Assembly: GCA_013151735.1 (NCBI GenBank)
Contig: JAADHR010000056.1
Coordinates: 1 to 46,446 of the forward strand
Length of the DNA: 46,446 nt
Direction: 5' to 3'
Source of the DNA: Calditrichota bacterium
Lineage (GTDB): Bacteria; Zhuqueibacterota; JdFR-76; BMS3Abin05
Made by a program: the position numbers and the translations under genes. The notes under the pieces are model-generated. The model did no database searches, was not told the DNA's origin, and saw only the letters and a list, made by a program, of their open reading frames with translations. The first letter of the stretch is position 1. The number at the start of each line of letters is the position of its first letter. Positions 25,427-34,099 of this stretch are shown piece after piece.

Positions 25427-25942
25427 TCAGTGAATCGCCTGCAAAATTTCCACAAGATCACCCTCAACTGTGGTTTTCGGACGTTCAATAATTCGCCCGA
25501 TTTCCTTATTCCCGTAATACACAATAAATGTCGGAACCCGCTCGATCGCGTATTTTTTTCGAATGCCTCCCTTCGCATCTTTGGATCGATTCACAGCGAT
25601 CATCTTCAGGGACAAGGACGTGTTTTTGGCCAGGTCCCAGACTTTCAGAAACCGCCCCACTTCTCTCTGACTATCGGGGCACCAGGTGCCCAAAACAACG
25701 ACTATTTGAACCGGTTTTTGAAAATTTTTTAAGAACGAAACTGCCGCTGAATCGGGCGAATAGGCATCGTAGCTGGCCTTAAATCTGGAAAAATCCTGCA
25801 ATAAATCTTTTTCCCCGATGACGCCAACGGCAAATGCATTCCCCCGGGCGTCTTTTTCAATTTCATACCCTTTTCGGGAAGATTTTGAACACCCCACCCA
25901 GACCAATGCAACCACCATTAAGAAAACAGAGAGACGCCTCAT
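25427..25942 (-). CDS. Thioredoxin-fold lipoprotein with CPDS active site
   Basis: A 171-residue lipoprotein (VGC, C18 lipidated) with a thioredoxin fold. The active-site region is VVVLGTWCPDSQRE, where the usual second cysteine is Ser (C88, S91). The cis-proline loop is RVPTFIVYYGNKEIGRI (P137). A single active-site cysteine suggests a monothiol or non-oxidoreductase role, such as binding a thiol, metal or persulfide. AGGAGG lies 7 bases before the ATG. It follows the Suf-type pair by 49 bases. A functional link to Fe-S assembly is uncertain, since this protein should face the periplasm. Confidence 0.82.
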   Translation of the reverse strand: MRRLSVFLMVVALVWVGCSKSSRKGYEIEKDARGNAFAVGVIGEKDLLQDFSRFKASYDAYSPDSAAVSFLKNFQKPVQIVVVLGTWCPDSQREVGRFLKVWDLAKNTSLSLKMIAVNRSKDAKGGIRKKYAIERVPTFIVYYGNKEIGRIIERPKTTVEGDLVEILQAIH

Positions 25943-25991
25943 TTTTTTCCTCCTGAGATTTAATCCATTACGCCTGACTGCCGCGAGTGAG

Positions 25992-26942
25992 CTATCGCAG
26001 CAGCCCTTTCACAATCACATCCACGGCTTCATCCTCCGAAAGTCCTCTTGCAATCAGAGTTTCAACCTGCTTTTTGTCCACACTTCCAATGGCTGCTTCG
26101 TGCGTCAGTTTGGCCGTTTCGTCCACAACCATTAGTTTGGGAATGGCGCTGGCGCGTGCCCGGTTTCCCTTAATAATTTCCATGCAATCCACGTGGCCGC
26201 GGGAATGCGCGCCCGTTCCAATCACCTCACCCAACACCTCGCTCACCGAGCGGTCGCTCACCACAATCCGGCTCTTGGCGAGACCCCGGGACCCCCGTCC
26301 GTTCAAATTAATCGTTTCTTTTACCCGAATAAAATCATCTTCCTTTCCGTAAGCTTTTGTCTCCATTTCACAAACGGCCGAATCATCCAGATTGGCGGTG
26401 TAATCCAGATCCAGTTTCCCCACGCGGCCCGTGGACAGTTTGAAATCCGTTTTAAAATAGCCGTTTTCCGCTACCGAGACAACCGTTTTGGGAAGCACCT
26501 CAATACCTCCGCTCGTTCCGTGAAAATGGGTTTCCGAGTACGTAAGGGATGCCCCCTTTCCAATCCGAATATTCGCATTCATCAGATGCTTCACATGAAC
26601 CGCATTGGGAAAGCTGCAATGTGCCAAAAACGACACCGAAGCATTCTCTCCGATCCGGTACTCGGACTGAATTTCCTGGATACCCTCCGCAGGAATTACT
26701 CCGAAACAAAGATGCACGGGGAAGCGAACGGCAACGCCATCCTCCACCACAATTCTTGCCCGGACACCATTGGGAATGGTTTCACCTTCAATATGAACAC
26801 CGGGAATGGAATTTGAAGCCAACACCCTGTTTCCGCTCACCACCAGACTGGCGAAAGCCTTGTTCAGCAACTGCCTGGAGTCTCCACCGCTTTTTTCATA
26901 CGCCTCAACAATAGCTTCAAACTCTTTGGAATAATCAGGCAT
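25992..26942 (-). CDS. Minimal SufB/SufD-family Fe-S assembly scaffold (SmsB-like)
   Basis: A 316-residue beta-helix scaffold protein of the SufBD family, clearly shorter than SufB (about 470 residues) or SufD (about 420). The C-terminal core is conserved: C253 in HVDCMEIIKG aligns by eye with the essential cysteine of E. coli SufB, and H281-E282 (THEAAIGSVDKKQ) with its His-Glu pair. The N-terminal domain of full SufB is absent. The start ATG overlaps the sufC stop by 8 bases, indicating tight coupling. Paired with only sufC, it matches the compact two-gene SMS (SmsC-SmsB) system described as an ancestral Suf relative. It is intact, not truncated. Confidence 0.88.
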   Translation of the reverse strand: MPDYSKEFEAIVEAYEKSGGDSRQLLNKAFASLVVSGNRVLASNSIPGVHIEGETIPNGVRARIVVEDGVAVRFPVHLCFGVIPAEGIQEIQSEYRIGENASVSFLAHCSFPNAVHVKHLMNANIRIGKGASLTYSETHFHGTSGGIEVLPKTVVSVAENGYFKTDFKLSTGRVGKLDLDYTANLDDSAVCEMETKAYGKEDDFIRVKETINLNGRGSRGLAKSRIVVSDRSVSEVLGEVIGTGAHSRGHVDCMEIIKGNRARASAIPKLMVVDETAKLTHEAAIGSVDKKQVETLIARGLSEDEAVDVIVKGLLR

Positions 26943-27678
26943 TTTCGCTCATCTCCATTTCCGGTTGATTAATATGCGGGCATTCCTCACAATGGAGCCT
27001 GAAAAACCGGGCAATTTCAATTGGATCGCCGGTTCTCAAAATCCTTCCCCCGCAGAGGAAAGATGAGCGGTCGGCAATTTCAGCCACTTTCTCGTGATGC
27101 GTAATCAACAACACAGCTCCGCCCATTTGGGCCACCTTGCGAATGACGTGAATAATATGGTCCATGGACGGCGCATCGATTCCGGAATCGGGTTCATCCA
27201 GAATAGCCAGGCGGGGCTGCATGGCCAAAATGGATGCCAATTCGATGCGTTTTCGTTCACCGCCGCTCAGGGTTTCATCAACCGCTCGAAGGAGATATTT
27301 CCCCGGATTCAGTCCCACTCTTTCCAAACATTCCTGAATGCTCATGTGGTTGCGGCCGTTTTTCTTTGCAATTTCCAAATACTCAGCTACGGTCAATCCC
27401 TCAAAGCGCGCAGGCTCTTGCCAGGCAAGGGTCATCCCGCGCTTTGCACGTTCGAAGGCCGGCAAAAGGGTAATATCTTCTCCGTCGAAATAGATCCTGC
27501 CCGCTGCAGGCCTGAATCCGCTTAACCCCATCAATACGTAGGCCAGGGTCGATTTTCCGGTCCCATTCTGGCCCAGAATACTGTGAATTTCCCCTCTGAA
27601 TATTTGCAGATTTAATTGGTTTAGAATAGTTCGTCGGCCCGCTGTAAAAACCAGATTTTCGATCGATAACAAAGGCAC
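26935..27678 (-). CDS. sufC: Fe-S assembly ATPase SufC/SmsC
   Basis: Cytoplasmic ABC ATPase that drives Fe-S scaffold proteins. With GTG at 27678 it has 247 residues. Walker A is GQNGTGKS (36-43), the Q-loop lies in LAWQEPARFEGLTV, the signature is LSGGERKR (137-144), and Walker B runs AILDEPDSGIDAP. The DSGID form in place of TTGLD is diagnostic for SufC. The C-terminal RFFRLHCEECPHI with two close cysteines is an extension. AAGGA lies 10 bases upstream of the GTG; the longer frame starting at 27723 would begin in a repeat. It is first in the pair with the SufBD-type gene. Confidence 0.93.
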   Translation of the reverse strand: MPLLSIENLVFTAGRRTILNQLNLQIFRGEIHSILGQNGTGKSTLAYVLMGLSGFRPAAGRIYFDGEDITLLPAFERAKRGMTLAWQEPARFEGLTVAEYLEIAKKNGRNHMSIQECLERVGLNPGKYLLRAVDETLSGGERKRIELASILAMQPRLAILDEPDSGIDAPSMDHIIHVIRKVAQMGGAVLLITHHEKVAEIADRSSFLCGGRILRTGDPIEIARFFRLHCEECPHINQPEMEMSENA

Positions 27679-27719
27679 GTTACATTTTTCCTTTTTATAA
27701 ATTGACTTCCCTTTAAGAA

Positions 27720-27791
27720 CCACGAATTTCAGAAATTAAGCCAATTTTATTTCATGAAAACTAATTCACAAAAATTTATGAAATTCGTGGG
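27720..27791 (-). repeat. Inverted repeat holding CACGAATT-type dispersed repeat, copy 2
   Basis: The perfect 11-bp arms CCACGAATTTC (27720-27730) and GAAATTCGTGG (27780-27790) enclose an A+T-rich core centred on TTTCATGAAA. Read on the minus strand, 27791-27751 matches 40072-40112 at about 31 of 41 positions. It sits immediately upstream of sufC, so it could carry or affect its promoter. Confidence 0.6.
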
Positions 27792-27893
27792 CCAAGGTTT
27801 TTCGGGCAATCTTTAAATTAATTTATGAAAAAATACAGATATTTACAAGGAAGAAATGCAATCTTTCCCAAATTTACCGAAGACCGTGTTTGC

Positions 27894-27929
27894 ATAAAAA
27901 AACCTCCCGGAACATAAGACCGGGAGGTT
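27894..27929 (-). terminator. Terminator of fadNAE operon
   Basis: The arms AACCTCCCGG (27901-27910) and CCGGGAGGTT (27920-27929) form a perfect 10-bp stem with a 9-base loop, followed on the minus strand by a run of T residues. It lies 20 bases after the stop of the acyl-CoA dehydrogenase gene. Confidence 0.92.
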
Positions 27930-27948
27930 TGTTTCTTCTCCTGTCATC

Positions 27949-29742
27949 CTACAAATTGTATTTTTCCGCGTCGACCATATAATCGCAAATCATGCGGCGA
28001 ATAGCCGCTGTATTGATCGGCGTGTACTTGGTGTACCGCCGCAAGATGGTCAGATACGTGCGAAGGGTATCTCCTTCGGCAATGAGCGGCATGGCCTGCT
28101 GCGCCGAGAAATTGATGCGATTCAGAGAATCGTTCACATAAGCGCGCGCAAGGTTGGTGTAGATTGAAATGTTGTCTTCGCCTTTTGTTTTTGCCAATTT
28201 CTTGACCCGATTGATGGCGCTTTCCATGGCGTACACTTCCATGGAAATATCGGCAATATGTCCCAGAACTTCCTGCTCATCTTTAACCTTGTCCATGTAT
28301 TTCTGAACCGCGCCACCCAGCAAAAGAAGAGCAATTTTCTTGGCATTTCTGAGAATTCGCGTCTCTTCAGCCAGGAATTCCTCGCCCGGCTCTTCGGGCA
28401 TCGAGAAACCCAGAATCTCGTCCATCAATGCCTGTGCTTTTTGCAGGAGGGGCAATTGTCCCCGGGTTGCGCGCCGAATCAGCATTCCCGGAATGAGCAG
28501 GCGGTTAATTTCATTAGTGCCCTCAAAAATGCGGTTGATCCGGGCGTCACGATAGGCACGCGCCATGGGGTATTCTTCGGAATATCCGTATCCGCCGTAT
28601 ATTTGAACGCCTTCATCCACCACGTAATCCAGAGCCTCGCTGGCATACACCTTGTTAATGGAACATTCCACGGCGTATTCTTCAATGCCCTGTAATGTGA
28701 CATCTTCGTAATTGGGGGCGCCGAGTTCAACGCTTTCCAGAATGGAATCAATTAACCCGGATGTCCGGTAGACCATCGATTCCGTTACCCAGGTACGAAT
28801 AGCCATTTCACCCAATTTGTGCTTAATAAGCCCGAAATTGGAAATGGGTTGTCCGAATTGGTGGCGTTGTTTGGCATATTGAACGGCTTCCGTGGTCACT
28901 AATTTCATGGCTCCCAGAACTTCGGCACCCAGTTTAAACCGACCGATGTTCAGAATATTAAACGCCACTTTGTGGCCTTTTCCAATTTCGCCCAGCACAT
29001 TTTCCACGGGAACCTTGGCATTGTCCAGGATAAGTTCGCCTGTGGATGACCCATGGATTCCCATTTTCTCTTCTTCTTTGCTGAAGGTTGCTCCACCGGT
29101 TTCCTTATCAATAATAAAAGCCGTAAATTTGTCACCATCCACTTTTGCGAATGTGATGTAAACATCGGCCCATCCCCCATTGGTGAGCCACATTTTTGTG
29201 CCGTTGAGAATGTAATATTTCCCGTCATCGCTCAGTTTGGCCGTCGTTTTCGCCGAAAGGGCATCCGATCCCGATCCCGGTTCGGTCAAAGAGTAGGAAG
29301 AAATCCACTCGGCCGTTACAAATTTGGGCAGATATTTCTTTTTTTGTTCCGGTGTTCCAAAATAAACGATGGGCAGGGTTCCGATGCCTGTATGGGCGCC
29401 AAATGTAACCGCCCAGGAACCGGATTTACCCACATTTTCGGCCACCAGCATGGAGGACGTTTTGTCCAGTCCCAGACCCCCGTATTCCTCCGGTATATCC
29501 ACGCCCAGCAGGCCGATTTCGCCGGCTTTTTTCATCAGGCCCAGACTCAGTTCTTTGATCTTTTTTTCAATTTCATCCGCCTTGGGCATGACTTCGTTAT
29601 CTACAAAATCCCTTGTTGTCTCTGCAATCATTTTGTGTTCATCGGTAAAGTCTTCCGGCGTAAACATCTCCTCAACGGGGATATCTTCGTACAGAAAACT
29701 GCCACCTAAAATATACTTTTCCGCCAATTTTGCTTCTTGCAT
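27949..29742 (-). CDS. fadE: Acyl-CoA dehydrogenase (FadE, long form)
   Basis: FAD enzyme for the first step of fatty acid beta-oxidation. Seen: YSLTEPGSGSDALS for FAD and substrate, GGYGYSEEYPMARAYRDARI, and the catalytic glutamate in FEGTNEINRLL. At 597 residues it carries an extra C-terminal helical domain of about 180 residues, as in the VLCAD/ACAD9 and B. subtilis FadE type. GAGGTG precedes the ATG. It is the last gene of the three-gene beta-oxidation operon; a nested inverted repeat separates it from the thiolase gene, and a terminator follows. Confidence 0.95.
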   Translation of the reverse strand: MQEAKLAEKYILGGSFLYEDIPVEEMFTPEDFTDEHKMIAETTRDFVDNEVMPKADEIEKKIKELSLGLMKKAGEIGLLGVDIPEEYGGLGLDKTSSMLVAENVGKSGSWAVTFGAHTGIGTLPIVYFGTPEQKKKYLPKFVTAEWISSYSLTEPGSGSDALSAKTTAKLSDDGKYYILNGTKMWLTNGGWADVYITFAKVDGDKFTAFIIDKETGGATFSKEEEKMGIHGSSTGELILDNAKVPVENVLGEIGKGHKVAFNILNIGRFKLGAEVLGAMKLVTTEAVQYAKQRHQFGQPISNFGLIKHKLGEMAIRTWVTESMVYRTSGLIDSILESVELGAPNYEDVTLQGIEEYAVECSINKVYASEALDYVVDEGVQIYGGYGYSEEYPMARAYRDARINRIFEGTNEINRLLIPGMLIRRATRGQLPLLQKAQALMDEILGFSMPEEPGEEFLAEETRILRNAKKIALLLLGGAVQKYMDKVKDEQEVLGHIADISMEVYAMESAINRVKKLAKTKGEDNISIYTNLARAYVNDSLNRINFSAQQAMPLIAEGDTLRTYLTILRRYTKYTPINTAAIRRMICDYMVDAEKYNL

Positions 29743-29790
29743 TTTTCACCTCTTCTTTTTTGGGGAATTGATCTATGTTAAAATAAATAA

Positions 29791-29864
29791 GGTTCAGCCA
29801 CAGAGCTTTGGGTTGCTTCTTACCGCTCCCCGGAAGCTCTGTGGCAATAAAGCTTTTTTGAACC
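29791..29864. repeat. Nested inverted repeat between fadA and fadE
   Basis: The inner arms GCCACAGAGCTT (29797-29808) and AAGCTCTGTGGC (29834-29845) are perfectly complementary over 12 bp. The outer arms GGTTCA (29791-29796) and TGAACC (29859-29864) add a second, bulged stem. On the minus strand TTATTTATTTT follows, a weak T-rich tail. It may be a partial terminator or an RNA-stability element that sets the fadA to fadE ratio, or a mobile palindromic repeat. Confidence 0.6.
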
Positions 29865-29867
29865 GGT

Positions 29868-31046
29868 TTACAGCCTTTCAAAAATGCCGGCTGCGCCCAT
29901 GCCGCCGCCAATACACATGGTCACCATGCCGTACCGGGATTCCCGTCGTTTCATTTCATTCAGAATCTGGACGGTTAGTTTGGCGCCGGTGCATCCCAAC
30001 GGGTGACCCAGGGCAATAGCCCCGCCGTTGACGTTGATCTTGCTCTTATCCAACCCCAATTGTTTGATGACAGCCAGCGATTGAGATGCAAACGCCTCGT
30101 TCAGCTCGATCAGGTCAATCTCGTCTAATGAGATTCCGGTGCGCTTCAATACCTTTGGAATGGCGGCTGTCGGCCCCATTCCCATAATTTCCGGATCCAC
30201 GCCGCCCACGGCAAAACCCACGAATCGGGCCAGGGGTTTAAGTCCCAGTTCGTCAGCCTTCTTTTTGGACATCACCACCACGGCGGCAGCCCCATCGCTC
30301 ATCTGCGACGAGTTTCCGGCGGTTACCGTTCCGTTCACCTTAAATGCCGGGCGTAATTTGGCTAATTTCTCTACAGACGTGTCCGCGCGGGGGCCTTCGT
30401 CCATATCGAAAACGATCTCTTTTTCCACGATTTTTCCATTGGGTCCCACCTGGCGTTCCTTGAATTTCAAGGGAACAATTTCATCTTTGAATTTCCCTTC
30501 CTTAATGGCCTGAACGGCCTTCATGTTGCTTTCGTAGGAGAACTCATCCATTTCTTCCCTTGAAATGTGGTACTGTTCCACCACACGCTCAGCCGTTAAT
30601 CCCATGGCCAGAAACGATCCGGGCCAGTTGTCGCTCAGATACGGATTGGGCCGGAACTTATTGCCAATCATGGGAACCATGCTCATGCTTTCCGTCCCGC
30701 CGGCCAGAACCACATCGGCAAAACCGGCCATTATTTTTTCGGCAGCCATGGCAATGGTCTGCAAACCGGACGAGCAGAAGCGGTTTACGGTTGCGCCCGG
30801 AACACTTACGGGTAATCCTGCCCGAAACAGAGCAACCCGGGCCACATTCATACCCTGTTCGGCTTCAGGAAATGCACAGCCCATCAGGACATCATCAATT
30901 TCTTCCGGCTTTAAACCGGGAGTGCGCGCCACGGCTTCTTTGATTACAGCAGCAGCCATTTCATCGGGGCGAAAGTTCTTCAGCGTCCCCTTTTTGGCCT
31001 TTCCTACCGCTGTTCGAACACCTGTTACAATGACAGCATCTATCAT
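29868..31046 (-). CDS. fadA: Acetyl-CoA acyltransferase (3-ketoacyl-CoA thiolase)
   Basis: Cleaves 3-ketoacyl-CoA with CoA in beta-oxidation. The nucleophilic cysteine lies in NRFCSSGLQ; the other active-site groups are in [23 protein letters not shown] (His) and [10 protein letters not shown] (second Cys). At 392 residues it is full length. AAAAGGAG lies upstream of the ATG at good spacing. It follows fadN by 75 bases and precedes fadE. The opening [18 protein letters not shown] is of the FadA degradative type rather than the biosynthetic acetoacetyl-CoA type, but reversibility cannot be excluded. Confidence 0.95.
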   Translation of the reverse strand: MIDAVIVTGVRTAVGKAKKGTLKNFRPDEMAAAVIKEAVARTPGLKPEEIDDVLMGCAFPEAEQGMNVARVALFRAGLPVSVPGATVNRFCSSGLQTIAMAAEKIMAGFADVVLAGGTESMSMVPMIGNKFRPNPYLSDNWPGSFLAMGLTAERVVEQYHISREEMDEFSYESNMKAVQAIKEGKFKDEIVPLKFKERQVGPNGKIVEKEIVFDMDEGPRADTSVEKLAKLRPAFKVNGTVTAGNSSQMSDGAAAVVVMSKKKADELGLKPLARFVGFAVGGVDPEIMGMGPTAAIPKVLKRTGISLDEIDLIELNEAFASQSLAVIKQLGLDKSKINVNGGAIALGHPLGCTGAKLTVQILNEMKRRESRYGMVTMCIGGGMGAAGIFERL

Positions 31047-31121
31047 TTTAAATCTCCTTTTCTAAAGAATTTTTTAAGCCTCATCGTGAAAATGCCTTAT
31101 TGGAATCACCCCAAAGCCGGG

Positions 31122-33533
31122 TTAGTTCCTCAGAGGCTTGCCGTATTTTAACATGTGCGCAATTCGATCCTGCGTTTTCTTTTCTCCGCACAGGCTCACA
31201 AACGCCTCACGCTCCAGATCGAGAAAATATTGCTCCGAAACTTCCTGAGGAGCCGTTATATTTCCGCCGGTCATGATGTAGGCCAGTTTTCGGCCAATGT
31301 GCTGATCGTATTCGGAAATGTAACCGGATTCGCGCATCTGATCAAGAGCCAGATAAATAGGCGCCAGGACATTCTCACCCAATGCAACCATTTTTTCCGG
31401 AAGGGGTTTTTTATAGCCTTCTTTCACCATCGCCAGAACGGTCTTCTTCGCATCGCCAATCTGCCGGTCCTGATTCATTGAAATATGGTCATAGTCGCGC
31501 AGGAAACCCAGCTTTTTGGCTTCGAGAGCACTGGTTGCCACTTTGGCCGTTCCGATGATCTGAAAGAGATTTTGAATAAACGGGAGGGCATCCACATCGT
31601 TAATGCCGCTAAATCTCTTCAGGGTACGGAGGGTCATTTCCTTGGTGCCGCCGCCTGCCGGAATCACGCCGACTCCCACTTCAACCAAGCCGATGTAGGT
31701 TTCCGCTGCCGCCTGAACGCGCGGGGCATGAAGCGTCATTTCGCATCCACCGCCCAGCGTCATCCCGAAGGGGGCCACAACAACCGGTTTTTCGGAGTAT
31801 TTCACCTGCATGTTTACATTCTGAAACATGCGGACAGCCCGATCCAGCTCGTCCCATTCCTCTTCCTGCGCAAGCATGAGGATGAGCATTAAATTGGCAC
31901 CGGCGGAAAAATGCTTTCCCTGGTTGCCAATTACCAATCCTTCGTAATTCTTTTCAACCTCTTTTACGGCATAGCTGACCATCGACAGAATACCTTCGCC
32001 AATGGCATTCATCTTTGTGTGAAATTCCACCAAGGCGACGCCGTCACCGATGTCGTACAGGGTGGCATCCGCACTCGATTTGATGATCTTCCCTTCCTTT
32101 TCCTTTTCAAGGGAAAGAATAATTACATCCTTATCGAATGAAACCGGCTTGTAATCTTCCGAGGCAAAATCATAATAATACAGATTTCCTTTTTCCTTTT
32201 TGTAAAATGACTTTTTGCCGGCGGCCAGCATCTTTTTCACCTTCTCAGGAACCGGTTTGCCTTCTGCTTCCATTCGCTTAACCGATTCTTCAACGCCCAG
32301 GGCATCCCAGGTTTCAAAGGGACCCAGCTCCCAGTTAAAACCCCATTTCATGGCATTGTCCACGTTTACAATCGAATCCGTAATTTCGGGGATGCGATTG
32401 GCTGAATAAATTAGAATGGCACTGGTCGTTTCCCAGAAAAACTTACCGGCTTTATCTTTGGCATTCGCCACGGCCTTGATGCGCTCACCCACATCTTCAA
32501 TTTGCTTGGCCATTTCCAGGGATGCAAATTTGGCCTTTTCGCGGGGAACATATTCCATGGTATCCGGGCGCAAAGCCAATATCACACGCTTGCCATCCGG
32601 GCTCTTCTCTTTCTTGTAAAAGCCCTGGCCGGTTTTGTCACCCAGCCATTTATTTTCAACCATCTTTTTAATGAAGTCGGGCACCTTGAAGATTTCCCGC
32701 ATTTCATCGTCCTTGGCCGCTTCGTATAAGTTTTCCGCAACGTGTACTAATGTGTCGATTCCCACCAGGTCACCTGTTCGGAACGTGGCGCTTTTCGGCT
32801 TGCCGGTGGCCGGCCCCGTGATGGCATCAACTTCCTCAATGGTCAGGCCGTCTTTTAGCATTTGCTGAATCGTGTAGATCACTCCAAAAACGCCCACGCG
32901 GTTGGCGATAAAGTTCGGCGTATCGTTACAGTAAACGATTCCCTTGCCCAATTCCTTTTCACCGAATTCGGCCATAAATTTCACCAGCTCCGGATCGGTC
33001 TCTTTTGTGGGAATAATTTCCAGCAGGTGCATATAACGCGGGGGATTAAAGAAGTGGGTGCCCAAAAAGTGCTGCTTGAATTCTTCAGACTGGCCCTCGG
33101 CAATTTGTGCAATGGAAATACCCGATGTGTTGGACGTGACAATGGTTCCGGGTTTGCGATGTTCCGCCACGCGTTTCATAAGCTGCTGCTTTATGTCCAG
33201 ACGCTCAACAACTACCTCGATAATCCAATCCACATCCTTCAGCCAATCCATATTGTCGTCGAAGTTTCCAACCGTGATCAGCTCGGCACGTTCGGGCACA
33301 AAAAAAGCGGCCGGTTTTGCTTTAAGTGCATTCTTTAAACCCTGAGCCGCCAATCTGTTTCGAACCTGAGGACTTTCTAACGTCAACCCTTTTGCCTTTT
33401 CCTCGTCCGTTAGTGTGTTGGGGACAATATCCAATAGATAGGATGGGATTCCCGCATTCGCGAGATGGGCTGCAATTTGTGATCCCATCACTCCCGATCC
33501 CAACACGGCAACTTTTTTTATATGATAACCCAT
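31122..33533 (-). CDS. fadN: 3-hydroxyacyl-CoA dehydrogenase / enoyl-CoA hydratase fusion (FadN-like)
   Basis: Bifunctional beta-oxidation enzyme of 803 residues. The N-terminal dehydrogenase has the NAD site VAVLGSGVMGSQIAAHLANAG and the catalytic region TSNTSGISIA, then THFFNPPRYMHLLEI. The C-terminal part carries the enoyl-CoA hydratase fold with oxyanion blocks GNQGKHFSAGANL and GMTLGGGCEMTLH and a glutamate region EVGVGVIPAGGGTKE. The domain order (dehydrogenase first) is that of B. subtilis FadN, opposite to E. coli FadB. It leads the fadN-fadA-fadE operon. GGAG lies 7 bases before the ATG. Confidence 0.95.
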   Translation of the reverse strand: MGYHIKKVAVLGSGVMGSQIAAHLANAGIPSYLLDIVPNTLTDEEKAKGLTLESPQVRNRLAAQGLKNALKAKPAAFFVPERAELITVGNFDDNMDWLKDVDWIIEVVVERLDIKQQLMKRVAEHRKPGTIVTSNTSGISIAQIAEGQSEEFKQHFLGTHFFNPPRYMHLLEIIPTKETDPELVKFMAEFGEKELGKGIVYCNDTPNFIANRVGVFGVIYTIQQMLKDGLTIEEVDAITGPATGKPKSATFRTGDLVGIDTLVHVAENLYEAAKDDEMREIFKVPDFIKKMVENKWLGDKTGQGFYKKEKSPDGKRVILALRPDTMEYVPREKAKFASLEMAKQIEDVGERIKAVANAKDKAGKFFWETTSAILIYSANRIPEITDSIVNVDNAMKWGFNWELGPFETWDALGVEESVKRMEAEGKPVPEKVKKMLAAGKKSFYKKEKGNLYYYDFASEDYKPVSFDKDVIILSLEKEKEGKIIKSSADATLYDIGDGVALVEFHTKMNAIGEGILSMVSYAVKEVEKNYEGLVIGNQGKHFSAGANLMLILMLAQEEEWDELDRAVRMFQNVNMQVKYSEKPVVVAPFGMTLGGGCEMTLHAPRVQAAAETYIGLVEVGVGVIPAGGGTKEMTLRTLKRFSGINDVDALPFIQNLFQIIGTAKVATSALEAKKLGFLRDYDHISMNQDRQIGDAKKTVLAMVKEGYKKPLPEKMVALGENVLAPIYLALDQMRESGYISEYDQHIGRKLAYIMTGGNITAPQEVSEQYFLDLEREAFVSLCGEKKTQDRIAHMLKYGKPLRN

Positions 33534-33569
33534 GATTATTCTCCAAATTAATTTATGATTCCAGTGATT

Positions 33570-33599
33570 ATCTTACCGTACACATCCTGCTCTTCTCAA
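33570..33599 (-). promoter_or_regulatory. Candidate promoter of fadNAE
   Basis: On the minus strand TTGAGA (33599-33594), 18 bases, then TAAGAT (33575-33570). A start near 33563 would leave a leader of about 30 bases with GGAG before the ATG. No clear FadR-type operator palindrome overlaps it. Confidence 0.4.
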
Positions 33600-33955
33600 A
33601 TAAAATCTTTAAATTCGAAATCTTGTGCTTTTGTTGGAGTACTTGATTTTTCTTGACATTTTACTGGAAACGCGAATGGTTTGATGCGAAAAAAGAGCGG
33701 ACAACGTGAAGGTTACCTTGGGTGAAGGATAAGGACAGACATCCGTTTCACCTCCCTTCCATGAAAACTGGGGTCTTCATTTTATGAAAGAATTTTTTTG
33801 TCATGAACAATTCTCCGAATAATACTTATTTATATTAACAATTTTTTTTCACTTTCTCAAGGGAAAAATAAAAATATCCCGGCTTAGCGCAAAATTTTTC
33901 AATAGGATATCAAGATTGGTTACTTGAATGATTCTCTCTTTTTTTCTCCGGGGTT

Positions 33956-33987
33956 CTCTGTGTTATTATTTTCGGAGTTACACAGAG
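33956..33987. repeat. CTCTGTGT inverted repeat
   Basis: CTCTGTGT (33956-33963) and ACACAGAG (33980-33987) are inverted copies, and related words (TACAGAACACCACAGAAAG) follow to about 34019. This mixture of CACAGAG words resembles a dispersed intergenic repeat; it is not followed by a T-run and lies too far from a gene to be its terminator. Confidence 0.45.
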
Positions 33988-34020
33988 TACCGCCGAGAGG
34001 TACAGAACACCACAGAAAGA

Positions 34021-34055
34021 CATGCTCCCGGAGTATCCATTCAACCGGGAGCATG
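34021..34055 (-). terminator. Terminator of the YVTN-phosphoesterase gene
   Basis: The arms CATGCTCCCGG (34021-34031) and CCGGGAGCATG (34045-34055) form a perfect 11-bp stem with a 13-base loop, 45 bases after the stop on the minus strand. The tail GTCTTTCTG has few T residues, so termination may be partial. Confidence 0.7.
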
Positions 34056-34099
34056 ATTTCAATTCGCCGCCATGTCAGGCAGGGTCTCTGATATCAAAA

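Larger units (their letters stand above)
33534..34099. other. 566-base intergenic region upstream of fadN
   Basis: No convincing gene. From low to high coordinates it holds the candidate fadN promoter (33570-33599), an A+T-rich stretch without clear structure, a CTCTGTG-type inverted repeat (33956-33987), and the terminator of the neighbouring phosphoesterase gene (34021-34055). The unexplained part at about 33660-33950 contains a small palindrome CTTCATTTTATGAAAG and several T-runs. Confidence 0.7.

Noticed and set aside
25992-26942. Truncated SufB pseudogene
   Set aside because: The frame has a good start, conserved C-terminal active residues, and overlaps sufC like a functional partner; the short length fits SmsB-type proteins.
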